In this document: one piece after another, positions 35,686 to 44,366 of the stretch | Numbering within the stretch: the first letter of the stretch is position 1 | Layout of the letters: each line of letters begins with the position of its first letter | Origin: an uncultured Myxococcales bacterium | Lineage (GTDB): Bacteria > Myxococcota_A > UBA9042 | Reading direction: 5' to 3' | Length of the DNA: 46,966 nucleotides | NCBI GenBank assembly: GCA_903929795.1 | Contig: CAIYWC010000082.1 | Coordinates: 1-46,966 of the forward strand | Notes under the pieces: model-generated | The model's database searches: none | What the model was told of the DNA's origin: nothing | The model's input: the letters and a program-made list of their open reading frames with translations, nothing else | Program-made: the position numbers and the translations under genes

Positions 35686-37187
35686 CCTGTCCAGGCGCTG
35701 AACTTTTTGACCTGGCCGACGGCCAGATGGCGGTCGCCCGCGCGGCGGAAGTGCGGGCGCATGTGCGAACCTGCGCCACCTGTCAGGCGCACTTCGCGGC
35801 GGCGCAAGCGGTCGTGGCCCAGAGCCCCGCGCTGCGGCAGAACGTTGAACTGGAGCTGGACGCGCGGCTGTGGCAGGCGCTGGCGCCGGCCGTTGAACAA
35901 GCGAGTGCGCGGGCCCGCAAGCGCGCGGCGTGGCGGGAACTGCTGGGGCGGCGGCCGCTGGAAGTGCTGGAGCTGGCGTGGCCAAGCGATGGCGCGCGGG
36001 GCTGGCGCGTCTGGCTGCCGCGCCTGGCGTGGACGGGCGTGCTGGTGGCAATCCTGTTCGCGGTACTGGGCCCGGACGTGGTGTCGGAGGAATCCGGCGT
36101 GGCCGAACCTGCGCCCACCGTGGCGGCCGATTTGGCAACCAACACGGTGCTGGAACCGGCCGAAAATGCAGTGCCCAGCGCGGTTTCGCCGCCGCGATCG
36201 ACGATTGCAACGACGGCCCAGCCGCCCGGGGAAGGGGCGCTGCCTGCGGCCAGTTTGGCGGTGGGCGCCGCGGACTTGCCCGTTGTCGCACCGCGGCACG
36301 TGCGTGGCTGGCACCACGTTGCTTCGGCTGCGGGCAGCGTGGCGGCGACGCCGGGTCAGGCGCTGCTGGCGTGCGGCGCGGTGGTCGATCTGACGGAAGC
36401 GAATGCGACGCTGGTCCACAACCTGCCGGCGGACGCGGAGATGGAGCTGGAAGATGGGCGCGTCGTCGTGCGCGTGCCCAAGCTGCCGCCCGGTGGCAAG
36501 CTGGTCGTGCGGACGGCCGACGCAACGGTGCAGGTCAAGGGGACGGCCTTTGCGGTCGACAAGCGCAACAAGGACTGGACGACGGTTGAAGTGTTCGAGG
36601 GCGTCGTGCAAGTCGATGCAGCGGGGCATGGCCGCGAGCCGCAGGTCGGCCGCGAGACCGTGTTCGTGCACGCCGGCGAGAGTCGGCGCATTGAGAGTGT
36701 TGACGCGTACTTGCGGCGTCAGGTCGCTGAGCTGGACGACGCGCTGGCGGCCGGGCGGCTGGAGCTGGCGCAGGAGAAAGCCCAACGCTATCTCACCGTC
36801 GCCGGGCCAGACGGCCAGGACGTGGATGATGTACAGTTGCGCTTGGGCGGCATTCTGAGTAGGACTGGACATTTCGCGGAGGCAGCGCGCCTCTATCGCG
36901 CGGTGGCTGATGGCGATGGTCCGGTCTATGCAAGGCAAAATGCGCTGGCAGTGCTGGCGGTTTTGCACCGGGACGCGGATCGCACGGACGCGGAGCGCGC
37001 GACCTGGGACGAGTACCTCGTGCGGTTTCCCGATGGCCTGTACGTGCGCGAGGCGCTTGTGCGGCAAGTCGAACTCGGCTGTGGCCGCGCCGATGGCGCC
37101 GTTGAACAAGCCCGCCGCGGTCTCGCCGCGCGATTTGGTCAGGAGCCTACAGCCGCCGCAGTCCTGGAGCGCTGTCGCCCGCGCTGA
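35682..37187 (+). CDS. Membrane anti-sigma factor: zinc-finger/FecR/TPR
   Basis: A 501-residue protein starting at GTG 35682, with GGAGG 7 nt upstream. The N-terminal anti-sigma zinc finger has His27-x3-Cys31-x2-Cys34 (HVRTCATC) plus Cys3. One membrane helix lies at about residues 112-130 (LAWTGVLVAILFAVLGP). The periplasmic part has a Pro/Ala linker, a FecR domain (about 205-330, LTEANATLVHNLPADAEMEL, VRTADATVQVKGTAFAVD, VEVFEGVVQV) and a C-terminal TPR-like region (about 340-490, AQRYLTVAG, AARLYRAVAD). It should sequester the ECF factor until an envelope signal arrives. Such sigma/FecR-TPR pairs are common in Myxococcota. Confidence 0.88.
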   Translation: MTCPGAELFDLADGQMAVARAAEVRAHVRTCATCQAHFAAAQAVVAQSPALRQNVELELDARLWQALAPAVEQASARARKRAAWRELLGRRPLEVLELAWPSDGARGWRVWLPRLAWTGVLVAILFAVLGPDVVSEESGVAEPAPTVAADLATNTVLEPAENAVPSAVSPPRSTIATTAQPPGEGALPAASLAVGAADLPVVAPRHVRGWHHVASAAGSVAATPGQALLACGAVVDLTEANATLVHNLPADAEMELEDGRVVVRVPKLPPGGKLVVRTADATVQVKGTAFAVDKRNKDWTTVEVFEGVVQVDAAGHGREPQVGRETVFVHAGESRRIESVDAYLRRQVAELDDALAAGRLELAQEKAQRYLTVAGPDGQDVDDVQLRLGGILSRTGHFAEAARLYRAVADGDGPVYARQNALAVLAVLHRDADRTDAERATWDEYLVRFPDGLYVREALVRQVELGCGRADGAVEQARRGLAARFGQEPTAAAVLERCRPR

Positions 37188-38103
37188 ACGTCTTGCCGCG
37201 ACGGTAACTGTCCTCGCGACCCTGCTTTTGCCGACGTTCGCCCACGCCGCCGAGCCGACCGACGGTCCGGTCTGCCTCGAGCCGGTGCGCGACGAGGCGG
37301 GGCAGCCGGATCCGGAGATCGACCGCGCCTTGCGCGCCGCGGTGCCGCTGATCGTCACATCGTCGCGGGCCTGGCGCTTTGGCACGACACCGCAGGATTG
37401 CACAGGTGCGACCCGGGTGCGGTTCCTCGGGCATCGCGTCCCGGAAGTGCGGTACACCGTCGAGGTCCAACTCCCCGGCCAGGCGACGGAATCGCTCGCG
37501 GTCGACTCGCACGCCGGCATGGGCACCTTCGCGGTGGCGGAGGCGCTTTGCGTGAACGCGCTGCTGCTGCTCGGCCAGCCGATCCGCCAGCCGCAGCCGT
37601 CGTCGGAGCTGCACCTGCGGCTCTGGCTGGCACCGACCGGCACGTTTGCGCCGCAGGTGGCAGTCGGCGGCTCGGAAATTGGCGTCAATTGGCGATTCCT
37701 GGACCACTTGTGGCTGGCCGGTTCGGTGGGATTCGAGGGCTTTGGCAGTGGCGCGAACGCTCTGGGCAAGTACCAGTACAGCGTGCTGGAGGCTGCCGTT
37801 CACGTCGGTTGGCGCTGGCAGCTCGGCCAGCTGGGGCTGTCCGCGGGCCTCGGGCTGCGCGAGCGGGCGTGGCTTTCACACCTGCAAACGCTCGCGCTGC
37901 ATGAGGATTACGACCTCGATCTGGCGGTTGAAGCCGAAGGCCAAGTGACGCTGCGGCTCGCGCGCATGCTGCGGATCGGCTTGGCTGTCCGTCCGTCGGT
38001 CGCGCTGCAGGACGTCACGGTCGCAGCGCCGAGTGAATCCGCGCTGCTGCGCGTCTCCCGCCTGCTGGTCCAATTCGCCTTCCAGGTGGCCGTGGAGCTG
38101 TAG
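37093..38103 (+). CDS. Exported protein of the ECF locus, possibly outer-membrane barrel
   Basis: The mature protein begins near AEPTDGPVCLEP after a hydrophobic stretch ATVTVLATLLLPTFAHA, a good signal-peptide core with A-x-A cleavage. The start is uncertain. ATG 37093 (MAPLNKPAAVSPRDLV) overlaps the anti-sigma gene by 95 nt and gives a long N-region; TTG 37135 would give about 40 residues before cleavage. Neither has a convincing ribosome site. The C-terminal 200 residues show alternating beta strands (HLWLAGSVGFEGFGSG, AAVHVGWRWQLGQLGLSA, LVQFAFQVAVEL), as in an outer-membrane barrel. Equivalent exported proteins often follow FecR-TPR anti-sigma genes in this phylum. The family is not recognised. 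Confidence 0.72.
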   Translation: MAPLNKPAAVSPRDLVRSLQPPQSWSAVARAERLAATVTVLATLLLPTFAHAAEPTDGPVCLEPVRDEAGQPDPEIDRALRAAVPLIVTSSRAWRFGTTPQDCTGATRVRFLGHRVPEVRYTVEVQLPGQATESLAVDSHAGMGTFAVAEALCVNALLLLGQPIRQPQPSSELHLRLWLAPTGTFAPQVAVGGSEIGVNWRFLDHLWLAGSVGFEGFGSGANALGKYQYSVLEAAVHVGWRWQLGQLGLSAGLGLRERAWLSHLQTLALHEDYDLDLAVEAEGQVTLRLARMLRIGLAVRPSVALQDVTVAAPSESALLRVSRLLVQFAFQVAVEL

Positions 38104-38106
38104 CCG

Positions 38107-38415
38107 ATGTCATCAAATGTCCCGCCGCAGCGTCGAAATAGTGCGGGTTTGCCGCGTGGAATGGTCATGTCGTCGACGCGCAACAACGCCATCGTCGGAT
38201 TGCTCAATGAAGCCAAGGCGCTGCGTGCGTGGGCGGACGCCAATCTGCCGGACCAGGCGCGCATTGAACCGTACATGCTGGCCGCACGGCTGGAGCGCAC
38301 CGCGCGGGAGCTGGCCAATGAGCCGGTGTGGCTGCGGGTGGGCGGCGATGTGCGGGAGTCGACGCGCGCCATCCTCGGCCAAGCGCAGCGCGGACTGAAG
38401 CGGCGCGCGAGCTGA
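38107..38415 (+). CDS. Small helical protein of unknown function
   Basis: A 102-residue protein with a Ser/Pro/Arg-rich start and a helical, charged remainder (NNAIVGLLNEAKALRAWADA, MLAARLERTARELANEP). No signal peptide or membrane segment. ATG 38107 follows the previous stop by 3 bp, with GGAG about 8 nt upstream. An internal ATG at 38161 or 38167 would give an 82-84-residue protein of similar character. Last gene of the ECF locus; convergent with the channel gene 10 bp away. I recognise no family. Confidence 0.62.
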   Translation: MSSNVPPQRRNSAGLPRGMVMSSTRNNAIVGLLNEAKALRAWADANLPDQARIEPYMLAARLERTARELANEPVWLRVGGDVRESTRAILGQAQRGLKRRAS

Positions 38416-38425
38416 GCGGCCGGGC

Positions 38426-39943
38426 TCAGTCCCGCAGGCCAAAGAAATCGCGAATCTTGCCGAGAATCAACGTGGTCTGCGATGTCACATTCGCGGTGTT
38501 CGGCGCGCCCGTGTGCGTCGTCGCGAGCTGGGCCTGCCGGGCTGCGAGGATCGCGCTGATCTTCTCGGCCAGCTCCGGCGCGCGGTGCAGCGTCTCCTGG
38601 AATTCGCCCTTGCCGACGACCAGCACGGCACACTCGCGCGTCGCCCGCACACTCGCGGTCCGGTGCGCGCCGGTCATCAGCGACATTTCGCCAAAGAATT
38701 TGCCCTTGCCCAGCCGCGCCAGCTCGATCGGCGCACCGCCCTCGGGCTCCAGCACCACCGCCACTTCGCCGTGCTCGACGATGAACAGCTGGTCGCCTTC
38801 CTCGCCCTGTTTGAGGATCCGCTCGCCGGCGGCATAGCGCCGCGTGTTCACCTTTTCGGCCAGCTCAAGCAGCAACTCGTCGCTCAGCACGTCCAGGATG
38901 TCCACGCGCCGCAGATCGCGCTGGCGCCGCGCCACGTGGGTCGCGCGCACGGTCTCCTTGTCGTCCACTTCGCGTGGGTAGAGGTGCACGTCGCGCTGCG
39001 CGTACGGAATGTCGATGCCAGCACGGCGAAACGCGTACCAAATCCGCTCGCGCACGACGCTGTCCTTGGTGTGGATGTGCTCGTCCATGTCGGCGAAATA
39101 GCGCAGCCGGTAGCTCGCGCCATCCGGGTCAAATTCATCAATGATCACCGAGGGCGGCATGTCCGTTCGCACGCCCGGCGCCTCGACGATCGCCTTGAGC
39201 AGCGTCTCGCGCACGTGGCTCGGCGAGAATTCGTATGCGGCGTGAACGCGGATGCTCCGGCGCACCCACGGATGCGGCTTGGACAGGTTGCGAATCGAGG
39301 TCTTGGCCAGCACGCCGTTGGGCACGATGATCTCGATCCCGTCATTGGTCAGCAGCTTGGTCGCGCGCCAGTTGATCTCGATGACCTTGCCCAGCGGCTC
39401 ATTGGAATCAGCAAGTTGCACGAAATCGCCGACCTCAAACGGCCGCTGCGCCTGGATCGACAGGCCGGCAAAAACGTTACCCAGCGTGTCCTGAAGCGAC
39501 AGGCCGATCACGGCCGTGATCAGCGCCGAGCCCGCCAGCAGCGAGCTGAGTTCCACGCCGGCGGTCCGCGCCGTCACGAACAGCACGAGAAAATACAGTG
39601 CGACCTGCAGGATATCCCGAAAGATCCGCGGGATCGGCAGCTTGAGCTTGCGGGCCAGCAGCCCGTCCAGCACCGCCATCGCGGTCGCGTGTGCCGCTGC
39701 CGCCCAGAGAAAGAAGATCGACGCGGTGCGCAGCGGCCCGATCGGCAGGTACGGGCTGGCCAGCGCGTTCAGGCCAGCCAGGACAAAATAGCCGGTGAGC
39801 AGGAACGCCGGCGCCCGGAGCCGCGAACGCTCGGCGGTTGGCAGGAGCGCCATCGCCGCGAAAATCGCTGCAAATGCGAGGATTACGCCAGTAACGGCCG
39901 CTTCATGGGTGAAAAGCAACTTGTCCAGGACAACCTCTCGCAT
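38426..39943 (-). CDS. MscS-type mechanosensitive channel with cyclic-nucleotide domain
   Basis: A 505-residue ion channel. Four hydrophobic segments (about 15-35, 46-64, 74-92 and 110-125) precede the pore helix region (LAGSALITAVIGLSLQDTLG, about 137-155) and the MscS beta domain (VGDFVQL, NDGIEIIVPNGVL). The cytosolic alpha/beta cage follows to about 325. A cyclic-nucleotide-binding domain then occupies about 345-465, with FGEMSLMTGAHRTASVRA as the phosphate-binding cassette including the key Arg. Such MscS-cNMP fusions (MscK/YnaI-related BCNG-like channels) can be gated or modulated by cAMP. The start is not certain: ATG 39943 begins a sensible first segment, and ATG 39994 adds 17 residues with a slightly better upstream site. 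Confidence 0.9.
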   Translation of the reverse strand: MREVVLDKLLFTHEAAVTGVILAFAAIFAAMALLPTAERSRLRAPAFLLTGYFVLAGLNALASPYLPIGPLRTASIFFLWAAAAHATAMAVLDGLLARKLKLPIPRIFRDILQVALYFLVLFVTARTAGVELSSLLAGSALITAVIGLSLQDTLGNVFAGLSIQAQRPFEVGDFVQLADSNEPLGKVIEINWRATKLLTNDGIEIIVPNGVLAKTSIRNLSKPHPWVRRSIRVHAAYEFSPSHVRETLLKAIVEAPGVRTDMPPSVIIDEFDPDGASYRLRYFADMDEHIHTKDSVVRERIWYAFRRAGIDIPYAQRDVHLYPREVDDKETVRATHVARRQRDLRRVDILDVLSDELLLELAEKVNTRRYAAGERILKQGEEGDQLFIVEHGEVAVVLEPEGGAPIELARLGKGKFFGEMSLMTGAHRTASVRATRECAVLVVGKGEFQETLHRAPELAEKISAILAARQAQLATTHTGAPNTANVTSQTTLILGKIRDFFGLRD

Positions 39944-40224
39944 GGGCAACGGGCGCCGCCGAACGCTAATCTGGGCGCGAACGCATGTAAACATGCCGAC
40001 CTGGGACGCATCCCAAATTCAGTCCGGCAGCTTCCGGGCGATTGGGTGCAGCCCGGCCGCAGACCTCGCACAACGGGGTTGGGAATGGTTTGTCGTTCTG
40101 AGAAGTTGTGCGCGAAGTGCGCCAGTCCGCGTCGCGGCACTTGCGCGCAGCGGGATTTATGCTTACTTCTCGCGTCGCGCCCCGCGGTTCAGCGGCGCAC
40201 TTTTGACGTTTCAGGAGGCTGCTC

Positions 40225-41625
40225 ATGAAGAAGGAACAAGTCATCATTACGCTGATGGCGGCCTTCATTGCCGGTTACGTGTGGGGTCGGCAGGCGATCA
40301 AGTCGAGTCCGGCGGGGGCCGCCCTGGCTGCCGCAGAAGCGACGGCGGTGCCTGGCTCGGTGTCCCCACCACCGGCTGCTGCGGAGCCTGCGCCCGCGCC
40401 TGCGTCGCCGCCCCCGTCCGCACCTGCCGCTGCGCCCGCGCCTGCTGCCCAGCCGGCGCAGAACAACGCGCCCGCGGACCCGAACCAGATTTGGCGGGTC
40501 GCGATCGATCCGGCGGATGGCCGCAAGGGCCCAGACTCGGCGTTGGTGAAAGTCGTTGTGTTTGGCGCCTTTGGCAATCAAGAGACGGTGGATTTTGCCC
40601 CGACGCTGAACGATGTTCTCAAGACTTTTGGCGACAAGGTGCAAATTCGCTTCAAGCAAAAAGTCATTCCTGCGCCGCACCCGGACGCACAGATGGCGGC
40701 CGAGGCGTCGCTGGCGTGCCAGGCGCAGGGCAAGTTCTGGGCGTTTTTCCAAGCGGCGATCAAGACGACGGCGATCAGCCGTTCGACCGTGGAAGATGCG
40801 GCGAAGGCTGCCGGGTGCGATGTGGCGAAGCTGAACGCGGATCTGGCGAGCGGCAAATGGCGCGGTCAGGCGCTCAAGGACAGCCTGCTGGCCAACGAAG
40901 TGGCGGCGCACAGCTACCCGAACATCATGGTCAACGGCGTCCGCCTCGCGCCGCCCAAGACGTGGGAGCATCTGAAGCCGTTGATCGAGGAGCAGCTGAA
41001 GAAGGCTGAAGCGGCGGTGAAATCGGGGACGCCGGCGGCGAAAATCTACGACGAGGCGATCAAAGGCGGCAAGTTCTTTGAGCAAACGGCGGGTCCCGCG
41101 GTCAAAATCGCCACGGACGGCAGCCCGATGCTCGGCAGCCCGTCCGCCAAGGTCGAGGTCGAAGTGTTTGAGGACTTCCAGTGCCCGTTCTGCTCGAAAA
41201 TTGCGCCAAGTATCAAGGAGTTCCAGAAGCGATTCCCGAACGACGTGCGCATTGTCTACAAGCACATGCCGCTGACCGACATCCACGATCACGCACAGCA
41301 GGCGGCGGAAGCGTCGATGGCCGCCGCGGCGCAGGGCAAGTTCTGGGAATATCACGACATTTTGTTTGCCAACCAGAGCGCGCTCGACTCCAGCAACCTG
41401 GAGACTTACGCGCAGCAGGCCGGGCTGGATGTGGCGAAATTCAAAGCAGATTTGGCCAAGGGCGTCGGCCGCGACCTCATCTCGCGCGACGCCAATGAAG
41501 GCCGCCAGGCGGGCGTATCGGGCACGCCGAGCGTGTTCATCAACGGGCTGCGCTACCAGGGGCCCAAAGGCTATCCGCCCGAGGGCCTCGAGGCCGTGGC
41601 GCGCGCGTACATGGGCCTGAAATAG
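40225..41625 (+). CDS. Tandem DsbA-like thioredoxin protein, N-domain degenerate
   Basis: A 466-residue membrane-anchored protein. An N-terminal hydrophobic segment (about residues 5-22) is followed by an Ala/Pro linker to residue 85. Two DsbA/thioredoxin-4 domains follow. The C-terminal one (about 305-465) has the active site CPFC (320-323) and the cis-Pro strand GTPSVFING. The N-terminal one (about 105-260) keeps the fold and a Pro at the cis-Pro position (YPNIMVNG), but has GNQE at residues 117-120 where the CxxC should be. It probably acts in thiol oxidation outside the cytoplasm, with the first domain as binding platform. AGGAGG precedes the ATG at ideal spacing. Confidence 0.88.
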   Translation: MKKEQVIITLMAAFIAGYVWGRQAIKSSPAGAALAAAEATAVPGSVSPPPAAAEPAPAPASPPPSAPAAAPAPAAQPAQNNAPADPNQIWRVAIDPADGRKGPDSALVKVVVFGAFGNQETVDFAPTLNDVLKTFGDKVQIRFKQKVIPAPHPDAQMAAEASLACQAQGKFWAFFQAAIKTTAISRSTVEDAAKAAGCDVAKLNADLASGKWRGQALKDSLLANEVAAHSYPNIMVNGVRLAPPKTWEHLKPLIEEQLKKAEAAVKSGTPAAKIYDEAIKGGKFFEQTAGPAVKIATDGSPMLGSPSAKVEVEVFEDFQCPFCSKIAPSIKEFQKRFPNDVRIVYKHMPLTDIHDHAQQAAEASMAAAAQGKFWEYHDILFANQSALDSSNLETYAQQAGLDVAKFKADLAKGVGRDLISRDANEGRQAGVSGTPSVFINGLRYQGPKGYPPEGLEAVARAYMGLK

Positions 41626-41628
41626 CCG

Positions 41629-42288
41629 TCACGTCGGCTTGTACAGTCCGTCCGCGTCCGAGCCCAGCAGCCCCGCGTCGTACAGCTTCTTGTCCACCGG
41701 CGACAGCCGCGCGATCATCGCCGGCGTCAGGATCTGCGCGTGTTTCACGGCGTCCAGGTGGAGCGCGATCCGCTCCAGCCCGGCATCCTCGGACATCCAG
41801 CCGAGCTGATCAAACTTGCGCAGGTCGATCGCGCCGGAAAATTCGCGTAACGCCTTGTCGCCGTTCAAATTGTAGTAGAAATCGAAGTAGGTCATCACCA
41901 GTTCGCGCAACGAGCGGTACACCGGTTCGCGAAAGCGCAGCACCGTCGTATTGGACTTGGCGATCGCGCCCCAGTGCCCGTCGGCGCGAAACAGCGCGAT
42001 CACGTGGTCGTCGTCGTTGTGGGCGCGCATGTCCAGGATCAGCGGCGCATGGCCCAAACGGCGCAGCGCGGCCGCGGCGAACAGCGCGCCGTCAAAACAA
42101 TGCGCGCGGCGATCGCGGAGCACGGACAGCGGCGAGCGGTAGATCGGCTCGGTGGAGTAGGGCGTCTCGTCCAGAAAGACCTGAATTTTCCATGGCGTAT
42201 CGAGTCGGCCCAGCGTCTCCAGCGCGATGTCGGGCCATTCCGCGGTCAGCATCGAGAAATCCAGTTCGGTGGCGGGCTTGGCGGGCAT
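41629..42288 (-). CDS. Transglutaminase-like cysteine protease-fold protein
   Basis: A 219-residue cytosolic protein. RRAHCFDGALFAAAALRRLG (Cys64) looks like the nucleophile helix of transglutaminase-like proteins, which in this family reads K-x-G-x-C. DDDHVIALF (His95) is the following strand with the catalytic His. The acidic third residue is not certain; HWGAIAKSN follows in the expected place. Activity may be proteolysis, amide exchange or none. GGGAG lies 6 nt before ATG 42288. No signal peptide is present. It is convergent with the DsbA-like gene, 3 bp apart. I recognise the fold, not a specific function. Confidence 0.65.
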   Translation of the reverse strand: MPAKPATELDFSMLTAEWPDIALETLGRLDTPWKIQVFLDETPYSTEPIYRSPLSVLRDRRAHCFDGALFAAAALRRLGHAPLILDMRAHNDDDHVIALFRADGHWGAIAKSNTTVLRFREPVYRSLRELVMTYFDFYYNLNGDKALREFSGAIDLRKFDQLGWMSEDAGLERIALHLDAVKHAQILTPAMIARLSPVDKKLYDAGLLGSDADGLYKPT

Positions 42289-42412
42289 CGGCGTCTCCCT
42301 GTGGCGTGGCTGGCGAGATAGCGGGCGCGGCTTGGCCTGTCAATCCGCCGGCGCGCGCCACACGCGCTGACCGAATTCGAGCGTCACAGGCCCCAGCAGC
42401 GCGGCGTGCCAC

Positions 42413-42556
42413 CGCACACTCCGACCGAAGTTCGAGATCAAACCTTTTCGAACCGCGGCGTGCCACCGAAGGCGCGCGCTCGCGGTCCCAGTCCAAAATG
42501 CATCCGGTTTGCCGCCGTCAGCTTGATGTCCATTTTGGGTCAGCATGTGTAGACGC
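42413..42556 (-). repeat. Dispersed intergenic repeat, copy C (about 140 bp)
   Basis: On the minus strand it reads tctacacatgctgaccc, then caagctgacggcggc, gcattttggactggg, accgcgagcgcgcgccttcgg, tggcacgccgcgg, tttgatctcgaacttcggt, cggagtgtg and again ggcacgccgc. Blocks and order match copy B. It occupies the middle of the 317-bp gap between the divergent transglutaminase-like and hemolysin III genes. No gene is supported in 42289-42605; the small open frames across it are repeat-derived. Confidence 0.75.
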
Positions 42557-42605
42557 AAGCGCGACGAACGGGCAAGGTTCGCACCGGTACGCTCTGGAGT
42601 CGTCG

Positions 42606-43277
42606 ATGTCCGCAGCCCTCTCATCCGCCCGGCCGCTCAGCGACCGCGTCAAGCCGCTTCTGCGCGGCGTCTCGCACCAAATCGCCTTTTATTTCGCGCT
42701 GGTCGCGGGCGCTGCGCTGACGGCGCTCGCCAAGCCAGGCCCGCCGACGTGGTGCGCGCTCGTCTACAGCATTTGCCTCGCCGCGCTGTTCGGCATCAGC
42801 AGCGCGTACCACCGCCCGACGTGGTCGCCAGCTGCACGGCAGTGGATGCGCCGCCTCGATCACGCCGGGATTTTCCTCATGATCGCAGGCACCTACACGC
42901 CGGTCTGCCTGCTGGCTGTCCGGGGCGTTGCGGGCGAACACCTCCTCATCGCGGTGTGGATCGGCGCGGCGCTCGGCATCATCAAGTCGGTCGTCTGGGT
43001 CAACGCGCCCAAGTGGTTCTTCGCGCTGCTCTGCGTCGCGTTCGCCTGGGCCGTCATGGGCGAATGGCCGGCTGTGCACGCGAGCATCGGCGATCGCGGC
43101 GCGTGGCTGTTGTTCATCGGCGGCGCGATGTACACCGGCGGCGCGGTCGTCTACGCGCTCAAACGGCCCGACCCGCTCCCCGCGACGTTTGGCTACCACG
43201 AGATCTTCCACGCGCTGGTCATCGCCGCGGCGATCTGTCACTTTTTCATCGTCACCGCGCTGGTGCTGCCGGCCTGA
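42606..43277 (+). CDS. Hemolysin III / TrhA family membrane protein
   Basis: A 223-residue polytopic membrane protein of the PAQR/hemolysin III family, with about seven hydrophobic segments. Diagnostic motifs are SSAYHRPTW near residue 67, DHAGIFLMIAGTYTP near 84-98 and GYHEIFHALVIAAAICHF near 195-212; the His and Asp residues form the probable metal site. Bacterial members are linked to membrane lipid homeostasis; toxin activity is not implied. GGAG lies about 8 nt before ATG 42606. The open frame upstream crosses dispersed-repeat copy C and is not coding. Confidence 0.92.
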   Translation: MSAALSSARPLSDRVKPLLRGVSHQIAFYFALVAGAALTALAKPGPPTWCALVYSICLAALFGISSAYHRPTWSPAARQWMRRLDHAGIFLMIAGTYTPVCLLAVRGVAGEHLLIAVWIGAALGIIKSVVWVNAPKWFFALLCVAFAWAVMGEWPAVHASIGDRGAWLLFIGGAMYTGGAVVYALKRPDPLPATFGYHEIFHALVIAAAICHFFIVTALVLPA

Positions 43278-43298
43278 CCGCCACGGGAGACGCTGCGG

Positions 43299-44366
43299 AT
43301 GCCTGACTTGACCGATCAAGGTGGCCCGGTGCGACCGGGCGAAACGCTGGATGCCGCGCCGGTGACGGCCTGGCTGCTGCAGTACCTGCCGGACCTCACC
43401 GGGCTACCGGAAGTGACGCAGTACGCTGGTGGCGCGTCCAACTGGACGTATCGCCTGCGCTATCCCAACCACGACCTGATCCTGCGCCGGCCGCCAGCGG
43501 GGACGCGCGCCAAGTCCGCGCACGACATGGCGCGGGAATTCCGCGTGCAGCAGGCGCTCAAGCCCGTGTTCCCGTGGGTGCCGAACCTGGTCGCGCTGTG
43601 CCAGGACGAGCGCGTCGTGGGCGTGGATTTTTACGTGATGGAGCGCATCTCAGGGCTGATCCTGCGCGCGAAGATGCCGCGCGGCCTGACCCTGACGCCG
43701 GAGCAGGCCCGGCAGCTGTGCCTGAACTGGGTGGACAAGCTCGCGGAATTGCACGCGGTGGATGCGGCGACGCCGGGGCTGGCAGCGCTGGGCAAGGGCG
43801 CGGGTTATTGCGAGCGGCAGATCGCTGGCTGGTCGGATCGCTACGAGAAAGCGCGGACCTGGAACGTGCCGTCGTACGCCGGCGTGCGCTCCTGGCTGCG
43901 CGCGCACACGCCCGCGGACGCGGCGACCTGCGTGATTCACGGCGACTGGCGGCTGGACAACGTTGTGCTGGATCCCATGGATCCGACACGGATTATTGGC
44001 GTGCTGGACTGGGAGATGGCGACGTTGGGCGATCCGCTGATGGACCTGGGCAACGCGCTGGCGTACTGGGTGCAGGCGGACGACGGCTACTTCATGCGCT
44101 CGACCCGCCGCCAGCCGTCGCACCTGCCCGGGATGCTGACGCGGCGGGAGGTCGTGGCGCGCTATCTGGAAAAGACCGGGCGGTCGGCGCCGAACTGGGC
44201 GTTTTACGAGGTCTATGGCCTGTTTCGCCTCGCCGTCATCGCCCAGCAGATCTATTATCGCTACCACCACAAGCAGACGCGCAACCCGGCGTTTCGCAAC
44301 TTCTGGATGATCGTGCACTATTTGCACTGGCGCTGCCGCGACGTCATCGCCAAAGGCCACAGCTGA
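43299..44366 (+). CDS. APH-family phosphotransferase (ACAD10/11-like)
   Basis: A 355-residue kinase-fold protein of the aminoglycoside phosphotransferase superfamily, close to the branch fused to acyl-CoA dehydrogenases in animals (ACAD10/11). GGASNWTYRL (about 44-53) is the nucleotide loop, LILRRPP the Lys/Arg strand, HGDWRLDNV (214-222) the catalytic loop and VLDWEMATLGDP (235-246) the metal-binding motif. It likely phosphorylates a small hydroxylated substrate, possibly a 4-hydroxyacyl-CoA; this is inferred from the family. The next gene starts inside its stop codon (TGATG), so it is coupled to the histidine phosphatase. Confidence 0.87.
   Translation: MPDLTDQGGPVRPGETLDAAPVTAWLLQYLPDLTGLPEVTQYAGGASNWTYRLRYPNHDLILRRPPAGTRAKSAHDMAREFRVQQALKPVFPWVPNLVALCQDERVVGVDFYVMERISGLILRAKMPRGLTLTPEQARQLCLNWVDKLAELHAVDAATPGLAALGKGAGYCERQIAGWSDRYEKARTWNVPSYAGVRSWLRAHTPADAATCVIHGDWRLDNVVLDPMDPTRIIGVLDWEMATLGDPLMDLGNALAYWVQADDGYFMRSTRRQPSHLPGMLTRREVVARYLEKTGRSAPNWAFYEVYGLFRLAVIAQQIYYRYHHKQTRNPAFRNFWMIVHYLHWRCRDVIAKGHS

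Noticed and set aside
39985..40025. Possible further repeat copy starting 'tgtaaacatgccgacc'
   Set aside because: Only the first ~16 bases resemble the repeat 5' end; none of the core blocks follow.
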